Assembly: GCA_038120295.1 (NCBI GenBank)
Contig: JAYOLL010000001.1
Coordinates: forward strand, 62,001-126,000
DNA from: JAYOEY01 sp038120295
Lineage (GTDB): Bacteria > Pseudomonadota > Alphaproteobacteria > MPNO01 > UBA2964
DNA: 64,000 nucleotides
Direction: 5' to 3'
This document shows, piece by piece, positions 15,928 through 25,250 of this stretch. The position numbers were made by a program, and so were the translations under genes. The notes beneath the pieces are model-generated. The model did not search any database. It saw only the letters and a program-made list of their open reading frames with translations, and was not told the origin of the DNA. Each line of letters begins with the position of its first letter. The first letter of the stretch is position 1.

Positions 15928-17775
15928 TCAGGCGGTTGCGGCCGCGACAGGCGCGCCGGAATCGGAAGCGGCCTGTTCCGCAAACTGGACCGCGTAAAGC
16001 CGCGCATAGGCGCCGCCGGCTTCCAGCAGCGAACGGTGCGTCCCCTGTTCGACAACGCGTCCACCGTCCATCACGTAGATGATGTCGGCGGCGGTGACGG
16101 TCGATAGCCGATGCGCGATGACGACGGTGGTGCGGCCGCGGGTCAGCGTATCGAGTGCAGCCTGGACCTGTCGTTCGGTTTCGGAATCGAGAGCGGAGGT
16201 GGCCTCGTCGAGAAGCAGGATGGGTGCGTTCTTGAGCATCGCGCGGGCGATGGCGATACGCTGGCGCTGGCCGCCCGACAGGCGCAGCCCCCGCCCGCCG
16301 ACATGGGTGTCGTACCCATCCACCAGGGTTTCGATGAAGTCGTGCGCATCGGCTGCTTTCGCCGCAGCCCGAATGTCCTCGTCCGAGGCGTCGGGACGTC
16401 CGTAGGCGATGTTGGCGCGGACCGTATCGTCGAACAGGGTGATGTCCTGCGCGACCAGCGCGATATTGGCGCGCAGCGACGCCAGCGTGACGTCGCGAAT
16501 GTCATGGCCGTCGATGGCGATGCTGCCCGTATCGCAGTCGTAGAAACGCGGTATCAGATTGAGGATGGTCGATTTTCCGGCGCCCGACGGGCCAACCAGC
16601 GCCACGGTCCTGCCCGGCGGAATATCGATCGTGATTCCATCAAGCGCCGCCCGGCCTTCATCGTAGGCGAACCCGACAGCGTCGAACCGGATGCCGCCTT
16701 TGACGTTCTCCAGGTCTGTTGCGTCGGGTCTGTCCTGGATCTTGGGTTCGACATCAATCAGGGCGAAGATCCGCTGAGCCGCGGCGAGCCCTTCCTGGAG
16801 CGATGCGTTGAGATTGGCGAGGCTCTTCATCGGCTGATAGGCGAGAAGCAGCGCTGTGATGAAGGAAAAGAACGTCCCCGGCGTGGTCGTTCCATCGATC
16901 ACCCGCGCGCCGCCATACAGGATGACCACGGCGATGGCGACGCCGCCCAGCGTTTCCATGATCGGGTGGGTGAGCGAGCGGACCCGGGCGGCCTTCTGGA
17001 CGAGCTGGAAGATGTTTTCGATCACGCCGCCGGCGCGGCTTATCTCGTAATCCTCCATGCCGTAGGCGCGGACATGGCGCGCGCCCTGGAATGTCTCGTC
17101 GAGAATGGTGGTCAACTCGCCCATCTGGGTCTGGGTGTTGGCGGACACCTTGCGCATCCGCCGCCCGATCCGGACGATGGGAAACACGGCGGCAGGGAAC
17201 ACGAAAAACGAGATCAGCGCCAGCAGCCAGTCCTGGTAGAACATCAGGGCGACGAGAAAGGCCAGCGTCAGCGAATCCTTGGCGATACCGGTCAGCGCGG
17301 TCGAGACGGCGGCGCGCAGCATGTTGGCGTCGTTGTTGAAGCGCGAAATCAGGTTGCCGGTCGCGTTCGACTGGAAAAACGCGATATCGGAGCGCATCAG
17401 GTGGGCGAACATCTGCAGTTGCACGCCCGAGATGATGCGCTGGCCGATATGGTTCATCGTCACCGACTGACCGTAGGTGGCGCTGCCCTTGATCAGTGCG
17501 ATGACAAGGATCGCCGTCGGCACCAGATAAAGCATCTCGCGGTTGCGGTTGAGAAACACATCGTCGAGCACCGGCTGCATCAGCCAGGCATTGGCGGCGG
17601 TCGCGCCGGCGACCAGGATCATGCAGAACACGGCGAACGCGATCCGCCCGAAATGCGGGCGCACATACTGACGCACCAGCCGGTCGACCAGAATACGGGT
17701 CGAGATACGGGCAGGGGGCGTCGCGTCCGGCGCGGTCGAGGGTGCGGAACTGTTCATGTTTTGGCCGAAGACCAT
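15928..17775 (-). CDS. msbA: ABC transporter, MsbA-like lipid flippase (fused membrane and ATPase domains)
   Basis: 615-residue half-transporter. The six-segment membrane domain (about residues 40-345) is followed by an ATPase domain with Walker A GPSGAGKST, signature LSGGQRQR, Walker B ILLLDEAT and H-loop IAHR. It acts as a homodimer. Context among lpxK, waaA and lpxL supports export of lipid A core across the inner membrane, although the family also includes other lipid and drug exporters. An alternative ATG six codons in (17757) is possible; neither has a clear ribosome site. Confidence 0.88.
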   Translation of the reverse strand: MVFGQNMNSSAPSTAPDATPPARISTRILVDRLVRQYVRPHFGRIAFAVFCMILVAGATAANAWLMQPVLDDVFLNRNREMLYLVPTAILVIALIKGSATYGQSVTMNHIGQRIISGVQLQMFAHLMRSDIAFFQSNATGNLISRFNNDANMLRAAVSTALTGIAKDSLTLAFLVALMFYQDWLLALISFFVFPAAVFPIVRIGRRMRKVSANTQTQMGELTTILDETFQGARHVRAYGMEDYEISRAGGVIENIFQLVQKAARVRSLTHPIMETLGGVAIAVVILYGGARVIDGTTTPGTFFSFITALLLAYQPMKSLANLNASLQEGLAAAQRIFALIDVEPKIQDRPDATDLENVKGGIRFDAVGFAYDEGRAALDGITIDIPPGRTVALVGPSGAGKSTILNLIPRFYDCDTGSIAIDGHDIRDVTLASLRANIALVAQDITLFDDTVRANIAYGRPDASDEDIRAAAKAADAHDFIETLVDGYDTHVGGRGLRLSGGQRQRIAIARAMLKNAPILLLDEATSALDSETERQVQAALDTLTRGRTTVVIAHRLSTVTAADIIYVMDGGRVVEQGTHRSLLEAGGAYARLYAVQFAEQAASDSGAPVAAATA

Positions 17776-17838
17776 AACATGGGCGCTGAATCACGGCCAA
17801 ACAAATGGCGTGAGGGTCTGTTCCTGAGTGGGCCGCGG

Positions 17839-19182
17839 TCAGACCCCGGCGACCGTCATCCCGTCGATGCGGAGCGTCGGAGCGTCCGTTCCGGTAAGGA
17901 ACACCAGGTCGTTGGCCGGTGTGACCGCCATGAACATGTCTTTCAGATTGCCTGCCACCGTCATCTCGCTGACGGGATAGGCAAGCTCGCCGTTCTCGAT
18001 CCAGAACCCGCTGGCGCCCCGGCTGTAATCGCCGGTGATGCCGTTGACCCCCATGCCGATCATCTCGGTGACGAAGAAGCCGTTTTCGATTTCCGCGATC
18101 ATGTCTTCGGGCGAGATCGAGCCGGCTTCCATATAGACGTTGGTCGATGACGGTCCGGGCGGACCGCCGGTGCCGCGCGAGGCGTTGCCGGTGCTTTGCA
18201 GCCCGAGCTGGCGCGCGGAGGCGAGGTCGAGGATCCAGGTGGTCAGCCGCCCGTTATCGATCACGCTCTTCTTCCGCGTTGGCAGGCCTTCGGCGTCGAA
18301 CGGCTTGGAGCGCATCCCGCGCGGGCGCAGCGGGTCGTCGACCAGGGTGATGCCGTCGGCAAAGACCTGCTTTTCCATCATGTCCTTCAGGAAGGACGTG
18401 CCGCGCGCGATGGACGTGCCGTTGATCGCCGAAAACAAATGCCGGACCATGCCGCCCGAGACGCGCCAGTCATAGATCACCGGCACGGCCTGGGTGCCCA
18501 CCTTGCGCGGGTTGAGGCGGCGCACCGCGCGCTCGCCCGCGTTGCGGCCGATCTCGGCAGGCGACGACAGATCCTCGAAATGCACCGCGGTGGTGTAGTC
18601 GTAGTCGCGCTCCATCGCCGTGCCTTCGCCGGCCAGCACCGACACCGACAGGCTGTGAGACGACATCGAATAGCCGCGCGCGAACCCGTTGGTGGCGGCG
18701 ACCGCGACATTGGCGATCGACCAGCCGGCCTCCGCGCCCTCGGAATTGGTGACGCCGGCGACCGCGCGGGCGGCGTCTTCCGCCTCCGCCGCCATCTCCT
18801 TCATCCTTTCCGGGTCGGGCTCGACCGGATCGCAGATATCGAGATCGGGAAATTCGGTGGCGAGCTGTCCCGGATCTGCGATGCCGCAGTATTTATCCTC
18901 CGGCGCGGCCTTCGCCATGGCCACCGCGCGCTCGACCATCTCGGCGATGGCCTCATCCGAATGATCGGTCGAGGACACCACGGCCTGCTGCCTGCCAATC
19001 ATGACGCGCAGGCCCAGATCGGCGGATTCCGCCCTCTCCAGCTTTTCCGGATTGCCGAGCCGCTGCGCGATCTCCAGCGACGTCGCGTCGTAGACCAGCG
19101 CGTCGGCCGACTCCGCGCCGGCCTTCTTCGCCGCCGTGAGCAGATTGTCGAGGGTGTTCAGATGGTTCGATGGCGACGACAT
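17839..19182 (-). CDS. pmbA: PmbA/TldE-type metalloprotease-family protein
   Basis: 447-residue member of the PmbA/TldD family. In characterised systems PmbA (TldE) has no metal-binding motif of its own and pairs with TldD to form a peptidase that degrades unfolded peptides and matures microcin or CcdA. A TldD homologue is encoded at 25251-26708, so the partner is present but separate. NASRGTGGPPGPSSTNVY and GVNGITGDYSRGASGFWIENG are conserved C-terminal blocks. GGGAG five bases before the ATG supports the start. It lies between ubiD and msbA on the same strand. Confidence 0.93.
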   Translation of the reverse strand: MSSPSNHLNTLDNLLTAAKKAGAESADALVYDATSLEIAQRLGNPEKLERAESADLGLRVMIGRQQAVVSSTDHSDEAIAEMVERAVAMAKAAPEDKYCGIADPGQLATEFPDLDICDPVEPDPERMKEMAAEAEDAARAVAGVTNSEGAEAGWSIANVAVAATNGFARGYSMSSHSLSVSVLAGEGTAMERDYDYTTAVHFEDLSSPAEIGRNAGERAVRRLNPRKVGTQAVPVIYDWRVSGGMVRHLFSAINGTSIARGTSFLKDMMEKQVFADGITLVDDPLRPRGMRSKPFDAEGLPTRKKSVIDNGRLTTWILDLASARQLGLQSTGNASRGTGGPPGPSSTNVYMEAGSISPEDMIAEIENGFFVTEMIGMGVNGITGDYSRGASGFWIENGELAYPVSEMTVAGNLKDMFMAVTPANDLVFLTGTDAPTLRIDGMTVAGV

Positions 19183-19207
19183 TATGACTCCCGTTGGTCC
19201 GGTGCTG

Positions 19208-20692
19208 TTACTTCCAGATCGATTTTCCGCTGGTCGGCAGGCCTAGCTCATCCCATATCGCGTCGACCCGTTCAATGACCTCGTCCGACATACGGAGTTT
19301 TCTGCCCCATTCGCGGTCGGTTTCGGGCGGCAGCTTGGCCGTGGCGTCGATGCCCATCTTGGAGCCGAGGCCCGGCAGGGGGGACGCGAAATCCAGGTAA
19401 TCGATCGGCGTGTTCTCGACGATCATCGTGTCGCGGGCCGGGTCGACATTGGTGGAGATCGCCCACATCACGTCTTTCCAGTCGCGCGCGTCGATATCCT
19501 CGTCCACCACGATCACGAACTTGGTGTACATGAACTGCCGCAGATAGGACCAGACCGCCATCATGATGCGCCGCGCATGGCCGGGATAGGCCTTGCGGAT
19601 CGACACAACGGCGATGCGGTAGGAGCATGCCTCCGGCGGCAGCCAGAAATCCGCGATCTCGGGAAACTGCTGGATCAGCAGCGGGGTGAATACGTCGTTG
19701 AGCGCTTCGCCCAGCACCGACGGTTCGTCCGGCGGACGGCCGGTGAAGGTCGAGAGGTAAATCGCGTCGCGCCGCATGGTGATCGCGCTGGCGGTGAAGA
19801 CGGGGAATTTCTCTGTCGCGTTGTAATAACCGGTGTGATCGCCGAACGGGCCTTCGTCGCCGAACTCGGTCAGCGACACATGACCCTCGATGACGATCTC
19901 GGCATTGGCCGGCACCTGCAGCGGCACGGTTTTGCAGTCGGTGAGCGCGACCTTCTCGCCGCGCAGCAGCCCGGCAAACTGGTATTCCGAGAGCGTCTCC
20001 GGCACCGGCGCGACGGCGGCAACGATGGTTCCCGGGTCGGCGCCGATGACGACGGCGGCGGGGATCGATTCGCCGTTTCCGGCGGCATGCGCCTCCGCCC
20101 CGCCGCGATGGGCGAGCCAGCGCATCAGCGTGGTGTTCCTGCCCGTCACCTGCATGCGGTAGATGCCGAGATTGACGCCTTTCGGCCCGTCGGTGACGAC
20201 AAGCGGCCAGGTAATCAGCGGCGCGGGCTCACCCGGCCAGCAGCTCTGGATCGGCAGGGCGGCGAGATCGATATCGTCGCCCTCGATGACGACTTCCTGA
20301 CAGGGTGCAGAAGACACAGTCTTCGGCTTCATCGCGAAGACCGATTTCACCATCGGCAGCATTTCGAGCGCCTCGCGCCAGCCGCCCGGCGGTTCGGGCT
20401 GACGCAGGAAAGCGAGCTGTTCGCCGAACGAGCGCAGTTCCTCGGGCTTGCGGCCCATCCCGGCAGCGACGCGCCCGACCGTGCCGAACAGATTGACCAG
20501 AACAGGGTGCGGCGACGGGGTTCCATCGGCGCGGACCGGGTTTTCGAACAGGACCGCCGGCCCGCCCTCGGCCAGAAGGCGCGTCTGGATTTCCGTCATC
20601 TCCAGCACGGTCGAAACCGGCGCGGCGACGCGCACAAGTTCGCCATCCGCTTCGAGCTTGGCGATAAAATCTCTCAGGCTGGCAAAGGCCAT
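19208..20692 (-). CDS. ubiD: UbiD-family decarboxylase
   Basis: 494-residue prenylated-FMN-dependent decarboxylase. The start LRDFIAKLEADGELVRV and blocks TDGPKGVNLGIYRMQV, DEGPFGDHTGYY and STFTGRPPDEPSVLGEAL match the UbiD family, in which the Glu-rich centre binds prFMN. The ubiquinone-pathway enzyme removes the carboxyl of 4-hydroxy-3-polyprenylbenzoate, and a UbiA prenyltransferase gene lies 0.8 kb away, supporting that role. The prFMN-making UbiX gene is not in the window. Related UbiD proteins act on other aromatic acids, so substrate assignment is by context. Confidence 0.9.
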   Translation of the reverse strand: MAFASLRDFIAKLEADGELVRVAAPVSTVLEMTEIQTRLLAEGGPAVLFENPVRADGTPSPHPVLVNLFGTVGRVAAGMGRKPEELRSFGEQLAFLRQPEPPGGWREALEMLPMVKSVFAMKPKTVSSAPCQEVVIEGDDIDLAALPIQSCWPGEPAPLITWPLVVTDGPKGVNLGIYRMQVTGRNTTLMRWLAHRGGAEAHAAGNGESIPAAVVIGADPGTIVAAVAPVPETLSEYQFAGLLRGEKVALTDCKTVPLQVPANAEIVIEGHVSLTEFGDEGPFGDHTGYYNATEKFPVFTASAITMRRDAIYLSTFTGRPPDEPSVLGEALNDVFTPLLIQQFPEIADFWLPPEACSYRIAVVSIRKAYPGHARRIMMAVWSYLRQFMYTKFVIVVDEDIDARDWKDVMWAISTNVDPARDTMIVENTPIDYLDFASPLPGLGSKMGIDATAKLPPETDREWGRKLRMSDEVIERVDAIWDELGLPTSGKSIWK

Positions 20693-20794
20693 GGGCAGGG
20701 TTCCGTGTTCAAACTGGCTTCTGTTTACCTGTAGCGCCTTGTGTCAGGCAAACGCCACTTTTCAGGACCGGCCTTCTGTATCAGATTGAGCGCC

Positions 20795-21505
20795 ATGACC
20801 GACCCCGTTGCGCACGCCAAATCCTATCCCTTTCCGGCACCCGATCACTGCTTCGTCTATGAAGCGGGCGCGTGGCGGAAGCTCGACGATTACGGGTTCG
20901 AGCGCACGGGCCGCACGCCGGTGCTTGCTGCCGGATCGAACCAGTCGCCCGAACAGCTGATCCGCAAGTACGGGCATCTGCGCGAAATCGGTCCGATTCC
21001 GGCCGAGCGCGGGATGCTGCACGATTTCGACGTGGTCTATGCCGCGCACCTGGCGGGATATGGGTCGCTACCGGCGACGTTTCAGCGTTCGCCGGGGACC
21101 ATCGTCCGGGTCTTCGTGCTGTGGATGACCGCCGCGCAGCTTGCCCGCATGCACGAGACCGAAGGCAATTACAGCTACGACCACCTGACCGGTATCCGGG
21201 TTGATTTCGACTCCGGCGCGACCGCGGATGAAGCCTTTGCCTATAGCTCGAAGGTCGGGTGCTATTCGCAGGACGGTCAGTGCATTGCCCTTGCCGAGAT
21301 CGCGGCTGAGAACCGGGTATTCGTCGCGAAGCGCCAGACCGGCGCGCTGGAGATGATCCGCGACCGGCTTGAACCGGGCAAACCGCTGGACGAGTTCATT
21401 CGCGATCATATCGATGACGATCTGGTCCGCGACGCGCGGTCGAAGGCGCTCGGCGAGAGGGCGATTCCAGCGCTCTACCAGCGACGCGCGCTGCTGGAGC
21501 TTTAA
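20795..21505 (+). CDS. Hypothetical protein, gamma-glutamylcyclotransferase-like
   Basis: 236 residues from the ATG at 20795; an upstream in-frame ATG would add 18 residues within the divergent promoter region and is less likely. PVLAAGSNQSPEQLIRKYG resembles the YGSN loop of the gamma-glutamylcyclotransferase fold, followed by YAAHLAGYGSLPATF and VRVFVLWMTAAQL with a later Glu (HETEG) at about the position of that family's acidic residue. I infer the fold from these patterns only. No signal peptide or membrane segment. It diverges from ubiD and its stop overlaps ubiA's stop by four bases. Confidence 0.7.
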   Translation: MTDPVAHAKSYPFPAPDHCFVYEAGAWRKLDDYGFERTGRTPVLAAGSNQSPEQLIRKYGHLREIGPIPAERGMLHDFDVVYAAHLAGYGSLPATFQRSPGTIVRVFVLWMTAAQLARMHETEGNYSYDHLTGIRVDFDSGATADEAFAYSSKVGCYSQDGQCIALAEIAAENRVFVAKRQTGALEMIRDRLEPGKPLDEFIRDHIDDDLVRDARSKALGERAIPALYQRRALLEL

Positions 21506-22473
21506 TTCAGGCCGGACAACAGAATGCCGGCCAGGAACAGCCAGGAATAGAGCCGGTTGGACTTGAATTTGGCGAGACAGTCCTTCGGGTCATTGATGTC
21601 GACGTCCCAGACCTGCCAGACAAGCTGCAGGAATCCCGCCGCCAGACCAGCGAAATACGGCCAGGAAAAGCCGCCCTGGATCCCTGCCCAGGCGAAGAAC
21701 ACGGTCGCAAATACGTAAAACGTATAGAGCCACGGCTTGCTGCCGAGCCCGAGCGCGCGGGCGGACGATTTGACGCCTGCGCCGACATCGTCGCGCCGGT
21801 CCTGGTGGGCGTAGATGGTGTCGTAGCCCAGCGTCCAGAAGATACCGCCGACATAAAGCAGAATCGCGGGCAGGGGCAGCGTGCCGCTTACAGCCGCCCA
21901 GCCGAGCAGGGCGCCCCAGTTGAAGGCGAGCCCGAGAAAGAACTGCGGCCAGAATGTCACCCGTTTCATCAGCGGATAGGTGAAAACCAGCACCAGCGAC
22001 GCCGCGCCGACCAGTATTGCGAACGGGTTGAGGGTCAGAAGGATCGCCAGGCCGACGAAAAGCTGAAGCACCAGGAAGGCGAGCGCCTGCCGCACCGTTA
22101 CCTCGCCGGCCGGCAGCGGCCGGTTGGCGGTCCGGGCGACCTGGGCATCGAAATCGCGGTCCATGATGTCGTTATAGGTGCAGCCTGCGCCGCGCATGGT
22201 CAGCGCACCGACCCCGAACGCCACGAACAGCCAGGCGTTATGCCACTCTCCGCCTGCAACGATCGCCATGCCGATCGACCACCAGCAGGGAAACAGCAGC
22301 AGCCAGGTGCCGATCGGCCGGTCGTAGCGGGCGAGCCGGATGTAGGGCCGGCTCCAGCGCGGCATGTAGCGGTCGACCCAGCCATCGACGGGAATGTCGC
22401 TGGCCCCTTCGGGATCGCTTTGCGGATCCCTTTGTGAAGGGCGGTCAATATCGGCTTTGAACGACTCTGCCAT
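21502..22473 (-). CDS. ubiA: 4-hydroxybenzoate polyprenyltransferase
   Basis: 323-residue intramembrane prenyltransferase that joins the polyprenyl tail to 4-hydroxybenzoate in ubiquinone synthesis. The first Asp-rich motif reads YNDIMDRDFDAQ and the second YAHQDRRDD; both bind Mg-diphosphate. RYDRPIGTWLLLFPCWWS at the start of the first membrane segment is typical of UbiA. The hydrophilic N-terminal 35 residues are longer than in enterobacterial UbiA. Its start is only 17 bases from the start of the divergent rsmE. Confidence 0.95.
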   Translation of the reverse strand: MAESFKADIDRPSQRDPQSDPEGASDIPVDGWVDRYMPRWSRPYIRLARYDRPIGTWLLLFPCWWSIGMAIVAGGEWHNAWLFVAFGVGALTMRGAGCTYNDIMDRDFDAQVARTANRPLPAGEVTVRQALAFLVLQLFVGLAILLTLNPFAILVGAASLVLVFTYPLMKRVTFWPQFFLGLAFNWGALLGWAAVSGTLPLPAILLYVGGIFWTLGYDTIYAHQDRRDDVGAGVKSSARALGLGSKPWLYTFYVFATVFFAWAGIQGGFSWPYFAGLAAGFLQLVWQVWDVDINDPKDCLAKFKSNRLYSWLFLAGILLSGLN

Positions 22474-22490
22474 GGTATATTCTGTATTTC

Positions 22491-23231
22491 ATGGGCGCGG
22501 TCCGACTATACACCGAAAGCGATCTTGCGACCGGTCTGACGGTGCCGCTGACCGCCGGGCAGGCGCATTATCTCGGCAACGTGATGCGGATGAAGATCGG
22601 CGACTCGGTCGTTCTGTTCAATGGCCGGGACGGGGAGTGGCGCGCTTCAATCGCTGAACTGCGGAAAAAAGGGGGGGCGGCATCGCCGACAGTACAGCTT
22701 CGAGCGCAGGAGAACGGTCCCGACCTCTGGCTGCTCTTTGCGCCGGTCAAACGGGCGCGGATCGATTTCATCGCGGAAAAAGCCACTGAACTGGGCGTCT
22801 CGGCAATTGCAACGGTCTTTACCGATAACACCGCCGTCAGCCGCGTCAACGAAGAACGGCTGCGGACCAACGCCATCGAGGCCGCCGAACAGTGCGGTCG
22901 GCTTTCGGTTCCGGATATTCAGCCTGCGGCGCGGCTTGTCCAGCGTCTCGACGACTGGCCAGGCGATCGCAGGATTATGCTGTGCGACGAAACCGGGAAC
23001 GGCGCGCCCGTTTACGACGCGCTTGCCGGTCATGCGAACGGGGCGGACCCATGGGCGATCCTGTGCGGACCCGAGGGCGGTTTTTCGCCTGCAGAGCTTG
23101 ACCGGCTCGCGGAAAATTCCATTGTTACGCGTATCAGCCTCGGGCCGAGGATTCTGAGAGCGGACACAGCGGCGATAGCGGCTCTTGCCTGCTGGCAGTC
23201 GACGGTTGGAGACTGGCGCAATAAGGCGTAG
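22491..23231 (+). CDS. rsmE: 16S rRNA (uracil-1498-N3)-methyltransferase
   Basis: 246-residue SPOUT-class enzyme that methylates U1498 in 16S rRNA using SAM. The N-terminal PUA-like domain has the typical GQAHYLGNVMRMKIGD. The C-terminal trefoil-knot region carries LCGPEGGFSPAEL and ISLGPRILRADTAAI. A small internal insertion of Lys/Gly (ELRKKGGAAS) precedes the linker. It diverges from ubiA and is followed 33 bases later by gshA on the same strand. Confidence 0.95.
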   Translation: MGAVRLYTESDLATGLTVPLTAGQAHYLGNVMRMKIGDSVVLFNGRDGEWRASIAELRKKGGAASPTVQLRAQENGPDLWLLFAPVKRARIDFIAEKATELGVSAIATVFTDNTAVSRVNEERLRTNAIEAAEQCGRLSVPDIQPAARLVQRLDDWPGDRRIMLCDETGNGAPVYDALAGHANGADPWAILCGPEGGFSPAELDRLAENSIVTRISLGPRILRADTAAIAALACWQSTVGDWRNKA

Positions 23232-23264
23232 TGAGTACTCAAGTAGCGGTATCAGGACAGCAGA

Positions 23265-24632
23265 ATGGCGGCACCCCCCTCAGAAGGCGGCGACCCGATC
23301 GAAAGCAAGGCCCAGCTCATCGAATCGCTGGAATCCGGCTGCAAGCCCAAGGAGGCCTGGCGGATCGGCACTGAGCACGAAAAATTCGTGTTCCAGCTCG
23401 AAACCAACCGGCCCGCTCCGTACGAGGGCGAGTGGGGCATAAGGGCTCTGCTCGAAGGACTGACCCGGTTCGGCTGGGAACCCGTGCTGGAGGCAGGCAA
23501 CCCGATCGCCCTGCGTCATGAAAACGGCTGCTCGATTACGCTCGAACCGGGAGGACAGCTCGAACTGGCCGGTGCCCTGCTGGAAACCATCCACCAGACC
23601 TGCAACGAAGTGCACACCCATCTGCGAGAGGTCAAGGAGATTGCGGGAGAGCTCGGCGTTGGGCTTCTCGGTATCGGTTTCAATCCAAAATGGGCGCGTG
23701 AGGATATTCCCTGGATGCCCAAGGGGCGCTACCGGATCATGGGCGCCTACATGCCGAAGGTCGGGTCGATGGGGCTCGACATGATGCTGCGGACCACCAC
23801 CGTTCAGGTGAATCTCGATTTTTCCTCCGAAGCGGACATGGTCAAAAAATTCCGCACGTCGCTGGCGCTGCAGCCCCTGGCGACGGCGATGTTCGCCAAT
23901 TCCCCGTTTCGCGACGGCAAGGCGACTGAGTACCTCTCGCTACGCAGCCATGTCTGGGAAGACACCGACCCGGACCGGTGCGGCATCCTGCCGTTCGTAT
24001 TCGAGGACGGGATGGGGTTCGAACGCTATGTCGATTACCTGCTCGACGTGCCGATGTATTTCATCTATCGCGGTGGCGAATATATCGACGTCGCGGGACG
24101 GTCGTTCCGCGATTTCCTCGACGGCAAATTGCCCGGCCGGCCGGGCGAACTGCCTACAATGGGCGACTGGTCGGATCACACGACGACCGTGTTTCCTGAG
24201 GTGCGACTCAAGAAATTTATCGAAATGCGCGGCGCGGACGGCGGGCCGTGGCGCCGGCTGTGCGCCCTGCCGGCGCTTTGGACGGGGCTTCTTTATGACA
24301 CGACGGCGCTCGACGCCGCCTGGGATCTGGTGAAGGACTGGACGCCGGACGAACATGACTATCTGCGCCGAGAGGTGCCGAAAAGGGCTCTGGCGACCCC
24401 GTTCCGGGACGGTACCCTGCGCGACATTGCGTTTGACATGCTTGAAATCTCAACCGCGGGGCTCCGGCAACGCAAACGGATTGACAGCAAGGGTGCCGAT
24501 GAGACTGGATTTCTCGGCACGCTCTACAATATTGTGGATAGCGGGCGAACACTCGCCGAGGAAAAACTCGGGAAATTCCATGGAGAATGGAATGGCGATA
24601 TCGACCGCCTGTTCCAGGAATACGCTTACTGA
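23265..24632 (+). CDS. gshA: Glutamate--cysteine ligase (plant-type, GCS2 family)
   Basis: 455-residue ATP-dependent ligase forming gamma-glutamylcysteine, the first step of glutathione synthesis. RIGTEHEKFVF, QLELAGALLETIHQTC and YMPKVGSMGLDMMLRT are hallmarks of the plant/alphaproteobacterial type rather than the enterobacterial type. The plant enzymes are redox-controlled through disulfides; whether the Cys residues here act that way is not evident. AGGA six bases before the ATG supports the start. The end of the gene overlaps the start of the EF-hand gene by 41 bases in another frame. gshB is not in the window. Confidence 0.95.
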   Translation: MAAPPSEGGDPIESKAQLIESLESGCKPKEAWRIGTEHEKFVFQLETNRPAPYEGEWGIRALLEGLTRFGWEPVLEAGNPIALRHENGCSITLEPGGQLELAGALLETIHQTCNEVHTHLREVKEIAGELGVGLLGIGFNPKWAREDIPWMPKGRYRIMGAYMPKVGSMGLDMMLRTTTVQVNLDFSSEADMVKKFRTSLALQPLATAMFANSPFRDGKATEYLSLRSHVWEDTDPDRCGILPFVFEDGMGFERYVDYLLDVPMYFIYRGGEYIDVAGRSFRDFLDGKLPGRPGELPTMGDWSDHTTTVFPEVRLKKFIEMRGADGGPWRRLCALPALWTGLLYDTTALDAAWDLVKDWTPDEHDYLRREVPKRALATPFRDGTLRDIAFDMLEISTAGLRQRKRIDSKGADETGFLGTLYNIVDSGRTLAEEKLGKFHGEWNGDIDRLFQEYAY

Positions 24633-25239
24633 CCTGCGGCGCTTCGGGCTGGCCGCGCTGGTCGGTGGCGCAATTTTTACTGTTTTCCCGATATCAACCG
24701 TGTATGCGCAGTCTTCCGCTGCGCCTGCCGAAAAAGAGCCCCCAGCCAGCGAGTTCAAGCAGGGCGTCGCTAATCCCAATGCGCGCCAGGTTGAGCGGTG
24801 GGAGCTCGGGCTGAGACGTTTCTATGGCCGGCAGCGTTCCTCGACGTTCAAGGCCGATGAGGCGAAGGCGCTGCGCAAGCTTTATCGCGATCCGCTGGCG
24901 GAAAAGGACCCGCTGGCAAAAATGAACCGGGATCCGCTGCTGAAATACGGTTTCGGAAACCATCCGAAACTGCCTCAGGCCCCTGCAAATTCGGCGCCGC
25001 CGGCGCCCGTATTCGATCCCGGCGTTGCGCGTCTCGACCGGAACAATGATGGGTCCGTCAGCCTCGACGAATATGTGCGCGGCCGGAATCGCTCAGCAAC
25101 GAGCGGCGGAGCCGTCTCCGGACGGGCGCAACAGCAATATCGGGAAAAGTTGCGCTCCCGGTTCGGATTCGCCGATCAGAATGGCGACGGGCAGGTAAGC
25201 CCTGAGGAGCTTCAGGGAGTCTCCGGCGCGCGATTCTAG
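24592..25239 (+). CDS. Exported EF-hand calcium-binding protein
   Basis: 215 residues from the ATG at 24592, chosen because GGAG lies six bases upstream and a signal peptide follows (residues about 15-39, ending VYA). Two 12-residue EF-hand loops are clear: DRNNDGSVSLDE and DQNGDGQVSPEE, each with acidic positions 1, 3 or 5 and 12. A Pro/Ala-rich linker and a repeat-like DPLAEKDPLAKMNRDPLL lie between. It probably binds calcium in the periplasm; function is otherwise unknown. The start lies inside the 3' end of gshA, indicating coupled expression. Convergent with tldD. Confidence 0.8.
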   Translation: MAISTACSRNTLTDLRRFGLAALVGGAIFTVFPISTVYAQSSAAPAEKEPPASEFKQGVANPNARQVERWELGLRRFYGRQRSSTFKADEAKALRKLYRDPLAEKDPLAKMNRDPLLKYGFGNHPKLPQAPANSAPPAPVFDPGVARLDRNNDGSVSLDEYVRGRNRSATSGGAVSGRAQQQYREKLRSRFGFADQNGDGQVSPEELQGVSGARF

Positions 25240-25250
25240 TTTTTCTATAA

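Noticed and set aside
16111..18150. 679-codon open frame antisense to the msbA-like gene
   Set aside because: Long open antisense frames are expected in GC-rich genes with strong third-position GC. The translation is low-complexity His/Arg/Asp-rich and resembles no protein.
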